A stretch of DNA of 64,000 bases from Euonymus europaeus (GCA_963580455.1 OY756969.1:18696760-18760759); one strand, 5' to 3'; shown: positions 10,616-20,400, counted from the stretch's first letter. Notes: generated from the letters alone by a model not told the origin. Numbers and translations: made by a program.

Positions 10616-11115
10616 TTGGACAACTTTTTTTTAAAATTGTGTTCAATACTTGGTTAGTATTACATTCTTTCATTTTCCTAGATTGTCTTTTGCCTATTGA
10701 TTTTTATATTGCGATTATGCCTCCTACTTGAATGTAATGTTCTGCAGTTAAATTCCATTACACTGATTCTTGCCTATTTAGAGTTATCCAACTCATATCC
10801 TAGACAAACCCTAACTGACCCAATATACTAAACAAACTCTAACTTGCCTAATACCTTTCTTGTTCCTGTGAGGGTGAAGTGAAAGTTGAGAGAGTTAATA
10901 AAAAGGGAGTTGTTGGATGCAAAAGTGAGAGGGACATTTTTGTCATGAGAGTGTCTTTATTTATCAAAAAAAAGTTATTACTTCTTTGTCTTATTTTATA
11001 TTATGTACATTATGCTCTCAAATGGGTTTAGGACTTGCTGTTGTTTTTGGGTAATAGAACATTCAATAATGTTTTGTAATCACTTGCACAAATATCTTTT
11101 TGGTAGACACATTTA
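10616..11115. other. Non-coding interval
   Basis: No gene or element recognised. TTGGA at 10616-10620 would be the right target duplication of the Copia. AT-rich, with poly-T and poly-A runs. Confidence 0.5.
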
Positions 11116-11334
11116 GGGTCTGCTTGGGAGAGGTGTTGGGAAGGGTTGGATTCGCGAACCCCTTTTTCCAACCCCTCAAAATGGGGGATTGGGAGGTGTT
11201 CACTCACAAAAACACCTCCCAACCTTTCTCAATACCAAATAAGGGTTCACTTTTATGAACCATTCCCAAATCAACACCTCCCAAACCCACCTCTGCCAAC
11301 CCAACCCCTCCCAACACTCATGCCAAGCATAGCC
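11116..11334. mobile_element. Tourist-like MITE (PIF/Harbinger), 219 bp
   Basis: Terminal inverted repeats GGGTCTGCTTGG at the left and, reverse-complemented, GGCTATGCTTGG at the right, with 3-bp TTA duplications on both sides (11113-11115 and 11335-11337). Size, TTA target and G-rich ends define a Tourist-like MITE mobilised in trans by PIF/Harbinger transposases. The long inverted arms (AGGTGTTGGG / CCCAACACT) could fold into a hairpin. It has no coding capacity. Confidence 0.85.
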
Positions 11335-11337
11335 TTA

Positions 11338-11675
11338 GAGTCTAGTAGTTAATTATTCAATAAATATGGAACATGAATAAAGAAAAGAAGAACTAAGGTA
11401 GTAAGATCTTGTTGCGGTACAAATTGGTGTATCAAGGCTCTAATGTGTTGGTTTTATATTTTTAAGCAAATTGGTTTCCAGGGTAGTTACACTTGTAGTT
11501 TTGAAGTTTGATTGAAAGATATGGATGTTTTAAGCATGTTATTTTTGAATTGAGAAAACTCACTTCACCTAAGTAGACTTTTCAAATAGTTACAAATTTC
11601 ATGTTGAATTATCAATGTTGTTTGACGGTTAGTTAGAGTGTATTAAAGTGAAGTTTTGAATATGTTAACTGTCTA
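11338..11675. other. Spacer between two MITEs
   Basis: AT-rich, no gene or repeat recognised. Confidence 0.5.
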
Positions 11676-11678
11676 TTA

Positions 11679-12118
11679 GGCTATGCTTGGATTGAGGGTC
11701 AAGAGAGTTAAGTGAGGGAGAGTAAACAAATTACTTGGATTAAGAATAGGGTTTTAGGAGGGGGATGATAAAGGGTTAAGTGAAAGGAAAATTTCATATT
11801 TTTTGTATATTTCTCCCCCTCCCAAATTGGCGTGTTAAGGACAGGAAGAGATACATATTTTTTAAAAAACTTAAAATCCCTTGAGAAATCTTTAGAGATA
11901 CTTGCTTTTGCACTTTTATTTAAAGGTATTTTAGTCACTATAATATTTTTATCCCTCCCCCTCACTCAAAACTCTCAATCCAAGCAAAGAGTATAATGAA
12001 CACACCCCCGATTTATCTCCCCTCAATCCAAGCAAAGTTATGTATAAAATTTTTCCTTCCCCTCACTTAACTCTAATTAATTCTCCGTATTTTTTTGTCC
12101 CTCAATCGAAGCAGAGCC
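11679..12118. mobile_element. Tourist-like MITE, 440 bp
   Basis: The left end GGCTATGCTTGGATTGAGGG and the reverse complement of the right end, GGCTCTGCTTCGATTGAGGG, agree at 18 of 20 bases. TTA is duplicated at 11676-11678 and 12119-12121. It shares the first 12 terminal bases with the right-hand end of the MITE at 11116, so both probably used the same transposase family. Two extra internal copies of the terminal motif (11974-11989 and 12022-12037) sit near the right end. Confidence 0.85.
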
Positions 12119-12244
12119 TTAATCTCTCCATCTTTGTTTCTTCTAAATTTGAGGAAGTTAATTCGATTGGGATAATTTTCACACTTGGGGATCAACAAAA
12201 TTTTTATTGTTTTTATTTATACTTACTAGCCGTCTAATTGGTGT

Positions 12245-12790
12245 CAAACTTTATCCTACACTACACCTATTATACGCGTGACTGAAGCATACGACAATTC
12301 AAACATGAGGATTTTTTGAAGATTGAAAACTTGTCTGAGAGTGCAATAGGACCAATACTGCATCGAGATAGGTATCTTTTGGCTTTAAACCTTCCCTAGT
12401 GAAAGTCTATCAGACTTACTTAACTTGTTAGTGGATTGACGCCTTATACTGTCAAATGTTTATGTAAGCTCAGACAATAAACCTCACACAAGAATGATCC
12501 ACTTCATAATTAGTTCTCGATTGTGTTCATTGTTTCGGCCGTGAACATCTTGGGTTTAGTGAGTGCTTTAGAAAATATCGCCTTTTAAATATTTTCATAG
12601 AGTCGGCCTTGCTTCACTCACATATGTGATATCCTATAAAGAGTCCCAATACTCCACTTGTATGTTACAACATATAGGAATAGTTAAAGCTTCATGCCGC
12701 TCACACTTGAGTTATTCTCAAATCATGTTTTCCTATTGAACATATAGTCCTTGGGATCTCCAATTGCTAGGTCATGTTTCCATTAGGGTA
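12245..12790 (-). other. Post-pol tail of Copia, no 3' LTR recognised
   Basis: This stretch lies 3' of the RNase H stop on the minus strand and has many stops in all frames. It does not resemble the 5' LTR at 20400-23286, so it is probably the untranslated tail of the element plus flanking DNA. Confidence 0.4.
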
Positions 12791-12792
12791 AC

Positions 12793-13633
12793 TTATTGAG
12801 TTAAGGCTTTTAAGTCCATCCCCCTCGATGCACAGTTCGTCACCTCTCTACTCAAACCTTTAGTCAACATATCCGCTAGGTTTTCTTTAGAGTTCACAAA
12901 GTCTAAGGAAATTATTCTAGTAGAGAGTAACTGTCTTACGGTATTATGTCTATGACAAATGTGTCTAGACTTATCGTTATATATCAAATTCTATGCTCTA
13001 GCAATTACAGCTTGATTGTCACAATGAATGAAAATTGTAAACACAGGTTTTGGCCATATTGGAATATCCTCCAAAAAGTGACGAAGTTAATCTACTTCTT
13101 CGCCGACTTTATCCAAAGCTACGAATTCTAATTCCATCATAGATCATGATATGCGCATTTGCTTTGAGGACTTCCGTGAAACAACCGCCCCCTCCTAGAA
13201 GAAATAGATACCCACTTGTGGATTTTGATTCCTCTAAATCTGCAATCCAATTTGCATCACTGTATCCGTCTAAAACAGTCGGGTACTTACCATAGTTCAA
13301 AACATTGGTTTTTGTTTTGTTCAAGTACCCCCAATACTCTCAATAGAGCTTTCTAATACTCATGTCCAAGATTACTTGTGTATCTGCTTAGTTTGCTAAT
13401 ATACTATGCAATATCTGGCCTCATGTAGTTAATGATGTACATTACACTACCTATAATTTGAGAGTATTCCAATTGTTGAATACTATCTCCAGTATTCTTA
13501 TGTAAGCCCAGATGAGGAAGAAATGGACTATTAGCATATTTGATACCATGTTATTTAAACATTTCAATCACTTTCTCGATATAGTATGATTGAGAAAATG
13601 TTGGGCCTTCCGATGTTCTGCAAATTTTAATGC
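12793..13633 (-). pseudogene. pol: Copia Pol: end of reverse transcriptase and RNase H
   Basis: The minus frame resumes directly left of the nested element. It encodes the connection region (IQQLEYSQIIGSVMYIINY, then MRPDIA) and the RNase H segment [19 protein letters not shown] at 13324-13109, where the first catalytic Asp is kept. The C-terminus (12987-12793) has KSRHICHRHNTVRQL and LADMLTKGLSRE, both typical of the Copia Pol end. Stops and a frameshift between 13320 and 12990 break it. It is one gene with the part at 16260-17450, separated by an insertion. Confidence 0.85.
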
Positions 13634-13638
13634 CCAGT

Positions 13639-14075
13639 TGTCGATGCAAAAAATCACACCGACGTTGGGATTCCTGGGTTGATGAAAGCAAACACAGTTG
13701 AGGTATTTAAGGTGATTGGAAAGCAAGAGACACAGAGAAATTACGTGGTTCGGCAAGAGTGCCTACGTCCACGGGCCAAGTAAAAATGTTATATTTTCTC
13801 TCCCTCAAATGGGTACAATGGGTGCTATTTATAATACAATCAAATAACCACTCTCCTGCTTTTTCTCCTCACATCAAGCCTGTAATCTTTGTTTGATTTT
13901 TGAAGAGATTTCTACTTGAATTTTGAATGAGAGATGAGGAGATCATGATCATCACCAAAGGCGGGATGAAGTTACATAACTTACGTAACCCACCTACACA
14001 TCATGAGCCACGTCTAGCTTCCAGGTGTGCACTGCATCTGCTGCCACGTGTCCACTTGACTTTACGTAGTCCACA
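13639..14075 (-). repeat. 3' LTR of the 2.6-kb non-autonomous element
   Basis: 437 bp. It starts TGTGGACTACG and ends GCATCGACA on the minus strand, with direct similarity to 15854-16259 along its length. Shared blocks include ACGTGGTTCGGCAAGA and CTACGTCCACG, and GATCATGATCATCACCAAAG. It has small indels relative to its partner. Confidence 0.9.
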
Positions 14076-14090
14076 ATTGCCCCCAGCCTT
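14076..14090 (-). promoter_or_regulatory. Polypurine tract
   Basis: The minus strand reads GGCTGGGGGCAAT immediately before the 3' LTR. This is the usual primer for plus-strand DNA synthesis and the form often seen in Tat-like elements. Confidence 0.75.
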
Positions 14091-14320
14091 TTTATCTCTT
14101 TTTCTTTTCTTTAGGAAAAAGATAATTTAGGCTAATTAATTGGCATCTTCTTCCTAGCTTTTGACTCCAGATTGAGCTAGAGGCGAATACTCTCTTATAC
14201 TCTCTTTTATTTTATTTTTTTAAAAAAAATCCATCGCCCCGCACGGACTGGCGAGGCAGCTCCTGCCCAGCTGCTGGGTGGGAGAGTTTCTCTCCCCCCT
14301 CCCGCCCAGCTGGGCCGGGA

Positions 14321-14385
14321 GGATCAGCTTGGTGGTAGTGGCTCCTACCCGCTTACAGGAGGTCCAAGGTTCGAACCTTGCCTCT
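14321..14385 (+). repeat. tRNA-derived (SINE-like) head, plus orientation
   Basis: An A-box-like AGCTTGGTGGTAGTGG (14326-14341) and a perfect B-box-like GGTTCGAACC (14368-14377) are spaced 26 bases apart, the layout of an internal RNA polymerase III promoter in tRNA-derived SINEs. It is not a real tRNA gene: no acceptor-stem pairing is apparent. The SINE body that would follow (to about 14600) is not one I recognise. Confidence 0.6.
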
Positions 14386-14615
14386 TACAAGTGCACGGGG
14401 GAGGTCCATGGAGGTTCTCAATGGGTTGGGCCTAAGGTCTGCGAGTGGCCCAGCGCTGCGAAGCGGGCCTCCAACCCAAAAAGGCGCCTTTTATGATGAT
14501 GCAGAATTGTGGCTCCAGTGGGCCGTAATTCGTGCATCTCATCGTTGGAGGCCTCCGTGTCTCTCTCCTTAGCTTTTTAATGGGTAGGGCCCAATTCCTC
14601 TTCTCACAGCGTTTT

Positions 14616-14690
14616 GCTTGTGGTGGGAATTGAACTCCTTACCTCATTTAAGTGGGTTGGAGACACTACCACCAAGCTCCTAGGCTTGAT
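14616..14690 (-). repeat. tRNA-derived (SINE-like) head, minus orientation
   Basis: On the minus strand, GCTTGGTGGTAGTG (14677-14664) is followed by AGTTCAATTCC (14636-14626), again the order A box then B box with similar spacing. It is a diverged inverted copy of the head at 14321-14385, about 240 bp away. The B box is weaker (AGTTCAATTCC against GGTTCGAACC). Confidence 0.55.
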
Positions 14691-15070
14691 ACCTACCTCA
14701 GGAGCAAGGGTGCATCAGGCCCTCCTAGGCTGGATGCCTACGCCCGGTGTAAAAGTGTCTACGCACCAGCCCCTCCTAGGCTTGATGCATATGTCTGGCA
14801 CAACGGTGCCTACTTTAGGCACCAGCCCCCTCCTAAGCTCGATGCCTACATCTGACGCAAGAGCGCGCACCAGCCCCCTCTTAGGCTGGATGCATACGTC
14901 TACGCTGGGTAGCAGCCCCCTCCTAAGCTCGTTGTCAGGCAGCCTCCCCTTAGGTTGTATGTCTATGCAAGGTACAAAAATGCATTAGCCCCTCTTAGGT
15001 TAGACGTCTCTATCTGGCACAAAGCTGTCTAAGCCTTTTCTTGGCATCAACCTCTCCTGGATTGGCGCAT
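14690..15070. repeat. Degenerate tandem repeat array, about 45-60-bp unit
   Basis: A block reading roughly CCAGCCCCTCCTAGGCT-GATGC followed by CTACGTCTGGCAC recurs about seven or eight times with much divergence. Clear blocks lie near 14725, 14770, 14825, 14870, 14915 and 14985. The array accounts for the 124-residue open frame at 14614-14988, whose repeated LGLMPT-like peptides are only translated repeat. Confidence 0.75.
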
Positions 15071-15104
15071 TCAACTGGCACTACGCCTACCCTAGGCATC
15101 CAGC

Positions 15105-15445
15105 CCATAGCCTTTTTGGCTTTCATTAATTAGATAGCCTCCTTGGCTTTCCTAATGATTTTAGCCTCTTTGGATTCTTTAATCTTATAACCTCTTCGGT
15201 TTTTCTTTAATTAGATAGCCTCTTTGGCCTTCTTGAGTGTCATAGCCTCTTCGGCATTATTTAAGTAAGGAGTCTCTTCGACTTTTCTTAATAATTTTAG
15301 CCTCTTTAGATTTTTCTTTAAGTAAGTAGTCTCTTTGACTTTTCTTAATAACTTTAGCCTCTTTGGCTTCTTTGTCTTTTTTGAATCTCATAGCCTCTTC
15401 GACTTTTTCTTTGTACTTAGCCTCTTTGGCTTCATTGGAGTTGGT
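15105..15445. repeat. Degenerate tandem repeat array, TAGCCTCTTTGG motif
   Basis: TAGCCTCTTTGGCTTT-like motifs recur about every 30-45 bases, roughly nine times. On the minus strand this gives the 67-residue Lys/Glu/Ala-rich frame at 15460-15257 (KEAKEAK pattern), which could be a charged coiled-coil segment of a Gag-like protein or simply translated repeat. Confidence 0.75.
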
Positions 15446-15853
15446 GAGCGCCTCCTTCATCTAGAGGATGAGGAGCGATCCTGCCTTCTAGAGGTCAAGG
15501 AGCGTCATCGTCTTCTTTTTGGTGAGGGACTTCTTTGCTGGTGCGACCTTGCAGTACTCTTGGTCTCCTCTTCGAGTGGTCGACTCTCCTCCCGGCGATG
15601 GATGACGCTGGCTAAGCGCTTCCCTTTATTCTTTAGTGCGTGCAACTACTCCCTCAGACCCCGTAGCTCCTTCTCTCTCTAGCGCAGCAACTCCTCAATC
15701 TCCTCTTCTTGGGAGATCCTGTTGACATCCTGATCGCCTATGACATCCTCTGGGGTAGTTGCACCTCTTCCCTCCTAAAATCTTCCGCGAGAATCTCAGC
15801 CATGGAAGTAACCTCAGGAAACCAAATGAACGTTTCCCACAGACGGCGCCAAT
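15446..15853 (-). pseudogene. Gag-like remnant of the non-autonomous element
   Basis: Just inside the 5' LTR and primer-binding site, the minus strand has a short frame (TSMAEILAEDFRREEVQL region, 15820-15740) followed by a stop and further charged segments. Position and charge fit the start of a Tat-type Gag, but no capsid or zinc-knuckle domain is visible. The function is inferred from position only. Confidence 0.35.
15837..15853 (-). promoter_or_regulatory. Primer-binding region, Tat-like
   Basis: The minus strand reads TTGGCGCCGTCTGTGGG directly after the LTR end. This fixes the 5' LTR as the right-hand copy. Confidence 0.8.
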
Positions 15854-16259
15854 TGTCGATGCAAAAATTCACACCGATGTTAGGGTTTCCTGGGTTGAAT
15901 GCACATAGGCTAAGGAACTGCGAATTGAAAGTAAAAGCACACAGAGAATTTACGTGGTTCGGCAAGAATGCCTACGTCCACGGTAGAGCCTGTATTTCTT
16001 CTTCCCTTTTTCTTTAATGATTACAAGTGATGCTATTTATAATAAAATCAAGTAACATCTCTCCTTGCATCATGGATGCAATCCTCATTTGAATTTTGAA
16101 GGTAAGTTGACGAGATCATGATCATCACCAAAGGCGGGATGAGGTTGTTCAAGTTACGTATCACACTACCAATACGCCTTGTCGTCTTGTCCCACGTGCA
16201 GCCTCCAGGTGTCCATTGTCTCCCAACAACCACGTGACATCACACTTTTATACTCCACA
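15854..16259 (-). repeat. 5' LTR of the 2.6-kb non-autonomous element
   Basis: 406 bp. On the minus strand it starts TGTGGAGTATAAAAG and ends GCATCGACA. It is similar to 13639-14075, differing by substitutions and a few indels. The outer border is confirmed by the CCAGT target duplication. Confidence 0.9.
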
Positions 16260-17000
16260 CCAGTATTACATCCACTTCACTCATGTCTTTCATGTCAAAG
16301 TTCTTTGATAGCATTTTCTTGGTTTTGTTGATGATCTCAACATTTAGACCAAGAATTAGCATATCATTGACATATAGACAAATGATTACACAATCATTGT
16401 TTACCATTTTTGTGTAGACAAATTTTTCACACTCGTTGATTCAAAATCCATCTTGAATCATTACTTGGTCAAATTTCTCATGCCATTGTTTTGGAGCTTA
16501 CTTTAGTCCATACAGTGACTTGACAAGTTTACACACCTTGTGTTCTTGTCCTTTGATCTTGAACCCTTCGGGTTGTTCCGTATAGATTTCCTCATCGAGT
16601 TTACCATTTAAGAATATGGTTTTAACATTCATTTGGTGAATCATCAATTCATATAGCGAGGCTATATAAATTAACATCTGAATAGATGTAATTCTCGTGA
16701 CTGGTGAATAAGTATCAAAGTACTCTACACCCTTGTTTTGTCTAAACCCTTTGGTTACAAGCCTTGCTTTGTAGTATCTATGGATCCGTCAGCTTTAAGT
16801 TTTTTTTCTGAAGATCCATTTACATCCAATTGGCTTATTCCCGGGTGGGAGATCAACCAATTCCCAAGTACGGTTACTTAGGATAGATTCTATTTCTACA
16901 ACTTCTTTTCATAATGGAGCATCCGGTGTTGACATTGCTTCCTTGAATGTGTGAGTCTCTGTTTCCATATATATGTTAAAAATTCAGGACCAAAGGAATT
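16260..17000 (-). pseudogene. pol: Copia Pol: reverse transcriptase, N-terminal and central part
   Basis: The minus frame shows conserved Copia reverse transcriptase blocks in order: SNRTWELVDLPPGNKPIGCKW, then KARLVTKGFRQ, YSPVTRITSI, VKTIFLNGKLDEEIY, QPEGF and KSLYGLK. The catalytic box reads YVNDMLIL, where Copia has YVDD, so one metal-binding Asp is now Asn. Several stops are present. The frame runs straight into the nested element at 16259 and resumes at 13633. The enzyme would copy element RNA into DNA; this copy cannot. Confidence 0.85.
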
Positions 17001-18060
17001 TTAGACTTTTGGTCTCTTACTCCTTCTTGGTTCATCAACCTCTTGTTCACCGTTTTGTTTGTTCTTAGAATCGGAATCTCTATTCCTTTTCTGAGAAGTT
17101 TCAATTCGTTTGCAAGGAAATATTTCGTCAAAGAATTTCACATCTCTCGTTTCCATGATAGTATTTACATCAATATCATCTATCTTAGATTTGTGTACCA
17201 AAAATCTAAATGTACTACTATTTTGAGCATACCCAAAAGATATGCAATCCATAGTTTTAGGTTCAAGTTTGACTTTCTTAGGTGGAGGTACTGCCACCTT
17301 AGCTAGGTACCCCCCACACTTTCAAGTATTTGAAAGGGGTGGTCTCTTATTCCACATCTCATATGGAATACTACCTTTTTTCTTGTGGGGCATTTTGTTA
17401 AAATTTTTATTTTTATTAGCACTGCTTCCCCCCACAAGTTTTGTGGTAGTCTAGAACTTATTAACATGGAATTAACCATTTATTTTAAAGTTTTATTCTT
17501 TCTTTCAACAATTCTATTTGGCTGAGGTGTATAAGGTGTTGTTGTTTGGTGAATAATTTCAAACTCAGTACATAACTCATCAAAGAGAGCAGAATAATAT
17601 TCTCCTCCCCTATCCGAACTTAGTGCCTTAATCTTTTTGCCAAGTTGATTCTTAACTTCATTTTTATACTTCATATTGCTTCATTTTTGCTAGTTAACAA
17701 ATAAACATAGAAATATCGTGTACAATCATCGATGAATATAATGAAGTACTTCTTTCTACCCCTACTTTGAACAAATTTCAAGTCGCATAAAGATTAATGC
17801 TAGAGGCTCAATACTTCTTCCAATTGTGTGAAAAGGTTTCTTGGCAAATTTACTTCAACGCATGTTTCACGTTTATTGTTGACATCCAAATTAAATTTGG
17901 GGATTAAACCTGTGTTTGCCAACTTCTTCATTGTACCATAGTTTACACGTCCTAATCTACCATGCCATAAGTATGGAGAGACAACAATGTAAATTGAAGA
18001 TTCCTCATTATTCATAACAGTTTTTATGGGTACAGAAATTTCCTGTTTTATCAATTACAG
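17001..18060 (-). pseudogene. pol: Copia Pol: GAG-pre-integrase, integrase core and C-terminus
   Basis: Minus-strand 18054-17800 holds the pre-integrase region (YLWHGRLGRVNYGTMKKL). At 17674-17480 the core shows LSSDRGGEYYS with the second catalytic Asp, then FEIIHQTTTPYTPQPNRIVERKN, where the Glu of the triad follows NRIV. At 17297-17001 lies the integrase C-terminus (PPPKKVKLEPKTMDCISFGY, then FFDEIFP), rich in Lys and Arg before reverse transcriptase. The Cys pair of the zinc finger and the segment between 17800 and 17690 are damaged by frameshifts. Confidence 0.8.
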
Positions 18061-18140
18061 CAATGTTGGCCTTAAAAACCCATCTTGTATACCCCTTCCC
18101 CACATAAGTTCCATCCTTGGAAACTAAAAATTTATCGGAT

Positions 18141-18422
18141 TCAAATACAATTTTTGAATCCCTTGCTTATCATCACAGGCACAGATATCAGATTCTTACA
18201 AATCTCTGGGACATGTAGTGCATCTCCCAATGCGAGCTTTCTACCTGAGGTGAACATCAAAATAACCTCTCTAGTTCCTTCAATAGTGGCTTGAGCAGAG
18301 TTAGCCACGTAAATCTTCTCTCCATAATCCTTCTTCTCATAAGATGTGAAGAGGTCCTTATCGATGCAGATGTGTTTGGTTGTATCACTGTCTACCCAAC
18401 AGTCTTTGGTGTTAGTCACCAA
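18141..18422 (-). pseudogene. pol: Copia aspartic protease, active-site mutant
   Basis: The 93-residue frame has the protease start CWVDSDTTKHIC, where the family has Asp-Ser-Gly; the Gly is Asp here, which should disable it. LALGDALHVPEICKNLISV, the typical end of the Copia protease, is well kept. The enzyme would cut the Gag-Pol polyprotein. Confidence 0.8.
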
Positions 18423-18475
18423 GTTTACTTGGGTGACTACAGCAACCAGAATTTCTTCATCGTCACTCTATTCAA

Positions 18476-19554
18476 CTAGGTGAGCTTGCTTGGTAGATTT
18501 TCCCTTGCCTTTAGCCTTGGCCTTGTCCTTGTCCTTGTCGTTCTTCTTGTTAGGAAATTTTCTATAATCCTTTGCTCGATGTCTAAGTTTGTCACAGATA
18601 AAGCAAGTACCCTAGAACTTCTATGGTTGTTTCTTCCACTTTTCCTTAGCTTGGTACTCCCTCTTCGTTTCCCATCAGTCTTGGGTTTGAAAGTTTCCAC
18701 TAGGTTGGCCTTGGGTGCTTTAGGAGGTGTCATCTTCTTCTGATTGTCTTCCTCAATTCGAAGACGGACTATTAAATCCTCCATTTTAATTTCTTTGCGC
18801 TTGTGCTTCAAGTAACTCTTAAAATCCAGCCAACCAGGGGGTAACTTCTCAACGAGTACTGCCACTTGGAAAGACTCACTTAGAGTCATCACTTCTGCTA
18901 GTACGTCATGCAGAATCAGTTGGTAGTCTTCAGCCTGGCTGACAACAAACTTGCCATCCACCATCTTGAAGTCTAGAAATTTGGCCACCAAAAATTTCTT
19001 CGTTCCAGCATCTTCAGTCTTGTATTTCTTTTCCAAAAAACTCCATAGCTCCTTGGCTGAAGGTATGCCACAATATACATTATACAGGTCGTCAGCTAGT
19101 CCTCCAAGGACTAATTTCTACATATGTATTCTCCATCTTTCTAGGCATGCACTGTTGCCATAGTCGTTGAGTCCGACTCACCCTCCGGAAGGGTAGGACA
19201 CTTTTTTGTTATGTATCTAGCATGATTCAAGGTAGTCAAGTAAAAGTGAATATTTTGTTATCACCTTTTGAAATCAATGCCCTTGAACTTTTTCTGCTTT
19301 TCAGAGGGAATTATAGTAACCACCTTGTTTTTCATAGGAACATTGTTCCTGATTCCAACGGTTGCAGCAGCAACAGGCATGCCTCCAATAGGAGCAGCCA
19401 TAGGCATACTTCCATTAGGAGCAGCCACGCCACCTAGGGTCACAACCCCAGGAGCATTCTCATCACCTCCACTAGGGATGGTGGGTAACTCATTGTAGGC
19501 TTGTTGAATTTTTCCATCTTTCACTGCAATACAAATACTGGAGTGAGTAATCAA
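18476..19554 (-). pseudogene. gag: Copia Gag, degenerate
   Basis: The N-terminal part (19554-19261) has a Pro/Gly/Ala-rich leader, then Phe-Lys-Arg-Trp and YLTTLNHARY (to about 19210). After stops and a frame change, 19036-18476 carries the UBN2 core (YQLILHDVLAEVMTLSESFQVAVLVEKLPPGW) and MEDLIVRLRIEE, followed by a Lys-rich tail. A zinc-knuckle-like remnant lies near 18600-18560 in another frame. Gag would form particles around element RNA. Confidence 0.8.
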
Positions 19555-20400
19555 ATTATAATAAAATCACGACAAACATTATGGAAGCTATTAAACCACC
19601 TTAAGGTATATACCATGTCAAATAAATTTGTGACTTAGAAAATTAGCAACTAGGTTGGGTTCCCAGGAAAGAGGGGGCCTTCCAAATAATAGGGAGAGCA
19701 ATTAGGTAACCTCTTTCCTAGACAAAACTTTCCAAGATACCATAATTCTAAATCACAAATAAAATGTGACAAGTTATGTACCAACATATATAGTTAAAAA
19801 TAATAATTAATTCAATAACTTAATATAACAAATTTGTATGGTTTGTAGACATACACGTGTGAATTGTTCTAACATGCAAAGTCAAGTTGAATAACAATTA
19901 TCTTTTATTAGCAACTATATATTATGTCGTGTATATATAAAAGCAATGTTATCATAAAAGCACGAAATGCATAATAGCATGCATATACAATATTTGAAAT
20001 ATATTTGTACTTTTAAAGTAATACATGCATATGAGTCAATAAATGTGCACTAGTAATCAATTGTCAGTTTGAAAATTGAATAGTATCTTTAGTTTTTAAC
20101 GCATGTAATGATACTCAATTAAAGGATATAGATAAATTAAACAATTATCAATATAATTAGCAAGTATTCAAACGTGTCAAATAATATGATTGAACATTTC
20201 ATGTAATCACAAATAGTTGATTTCACCTTAAGATTGTTGGAAACTAAACAATCTATACATATAAAACACAAGAAAAACAAACTGTTTATTTCATGAATAA
20301 TCAAATATAAGACGATGAACAATATATCATATATAGAATTCAAAGAGAACTAAAGTTACCAAAGACCATATTGGAACGAAAACACGATATTGAAGTGAGG
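19555..20400 (-). other. Copia 5' leader region
   Basis: AT-rich non-coding DNA between gag and the 5' LTR. I could not find a clear initiator tRNA-Met primer site, so the inner LTR border is uncertain (probably 20340-20460). Confidence 0.45.

Larger units (their letters stand above)
13639..16259 (-). mobile_element. Complete non-autonomous LTR element, 2.6 kb (Tat-like PBS)
   Basis: Two direct LTRs (13639-14075 and 15854-16259) flank a 1.78-kb interior. A perfect 5-bp target duplication CCAGT lies at 13634-13638 and 16260-16264, inside the Copia reverse transcriptase. Next to the right-hand LTR the minus strand reads TTGGCGCCGTCTGTGGG, a primer-binding region typical of Tat-lineage Gypsy elements. 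Next to the left-hand LTR it reads GGCTGGGGGCAAT, a polypurine tract. The element therefore runs on the minus strand. The interior has no pol, only a short Gag-like remnant, two tRNA-like heads and degenerate tandem arrays. It would need enzymes from a relative to move. Confidence 0.9.

Noticed and set aside
12237..12247. Start of the missing Copia 3' LTR, because ATTGGTGTCAA also occurs near 20439
   Set aside because: The match stops after 11 bases; the following sequence does not align, so it is probably chance.
14321..14385. A tRNA gene
   Set aside because: A- and B-box-like motifs are present, but I see no acceptor or anticodon stem pairing; a SINE head fits better.
14614..14988. A 124-residue protein with repeated LGLMPTSG-like peptides
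   Set aside because: It is the translation of a degenerate DNA tandem array, also open in another frame (14652-14855).
14725..15445. CRISPR-like array
   Set aside because: The units diverge throughout, have no unique spacers, and lie in a plant LTR element.
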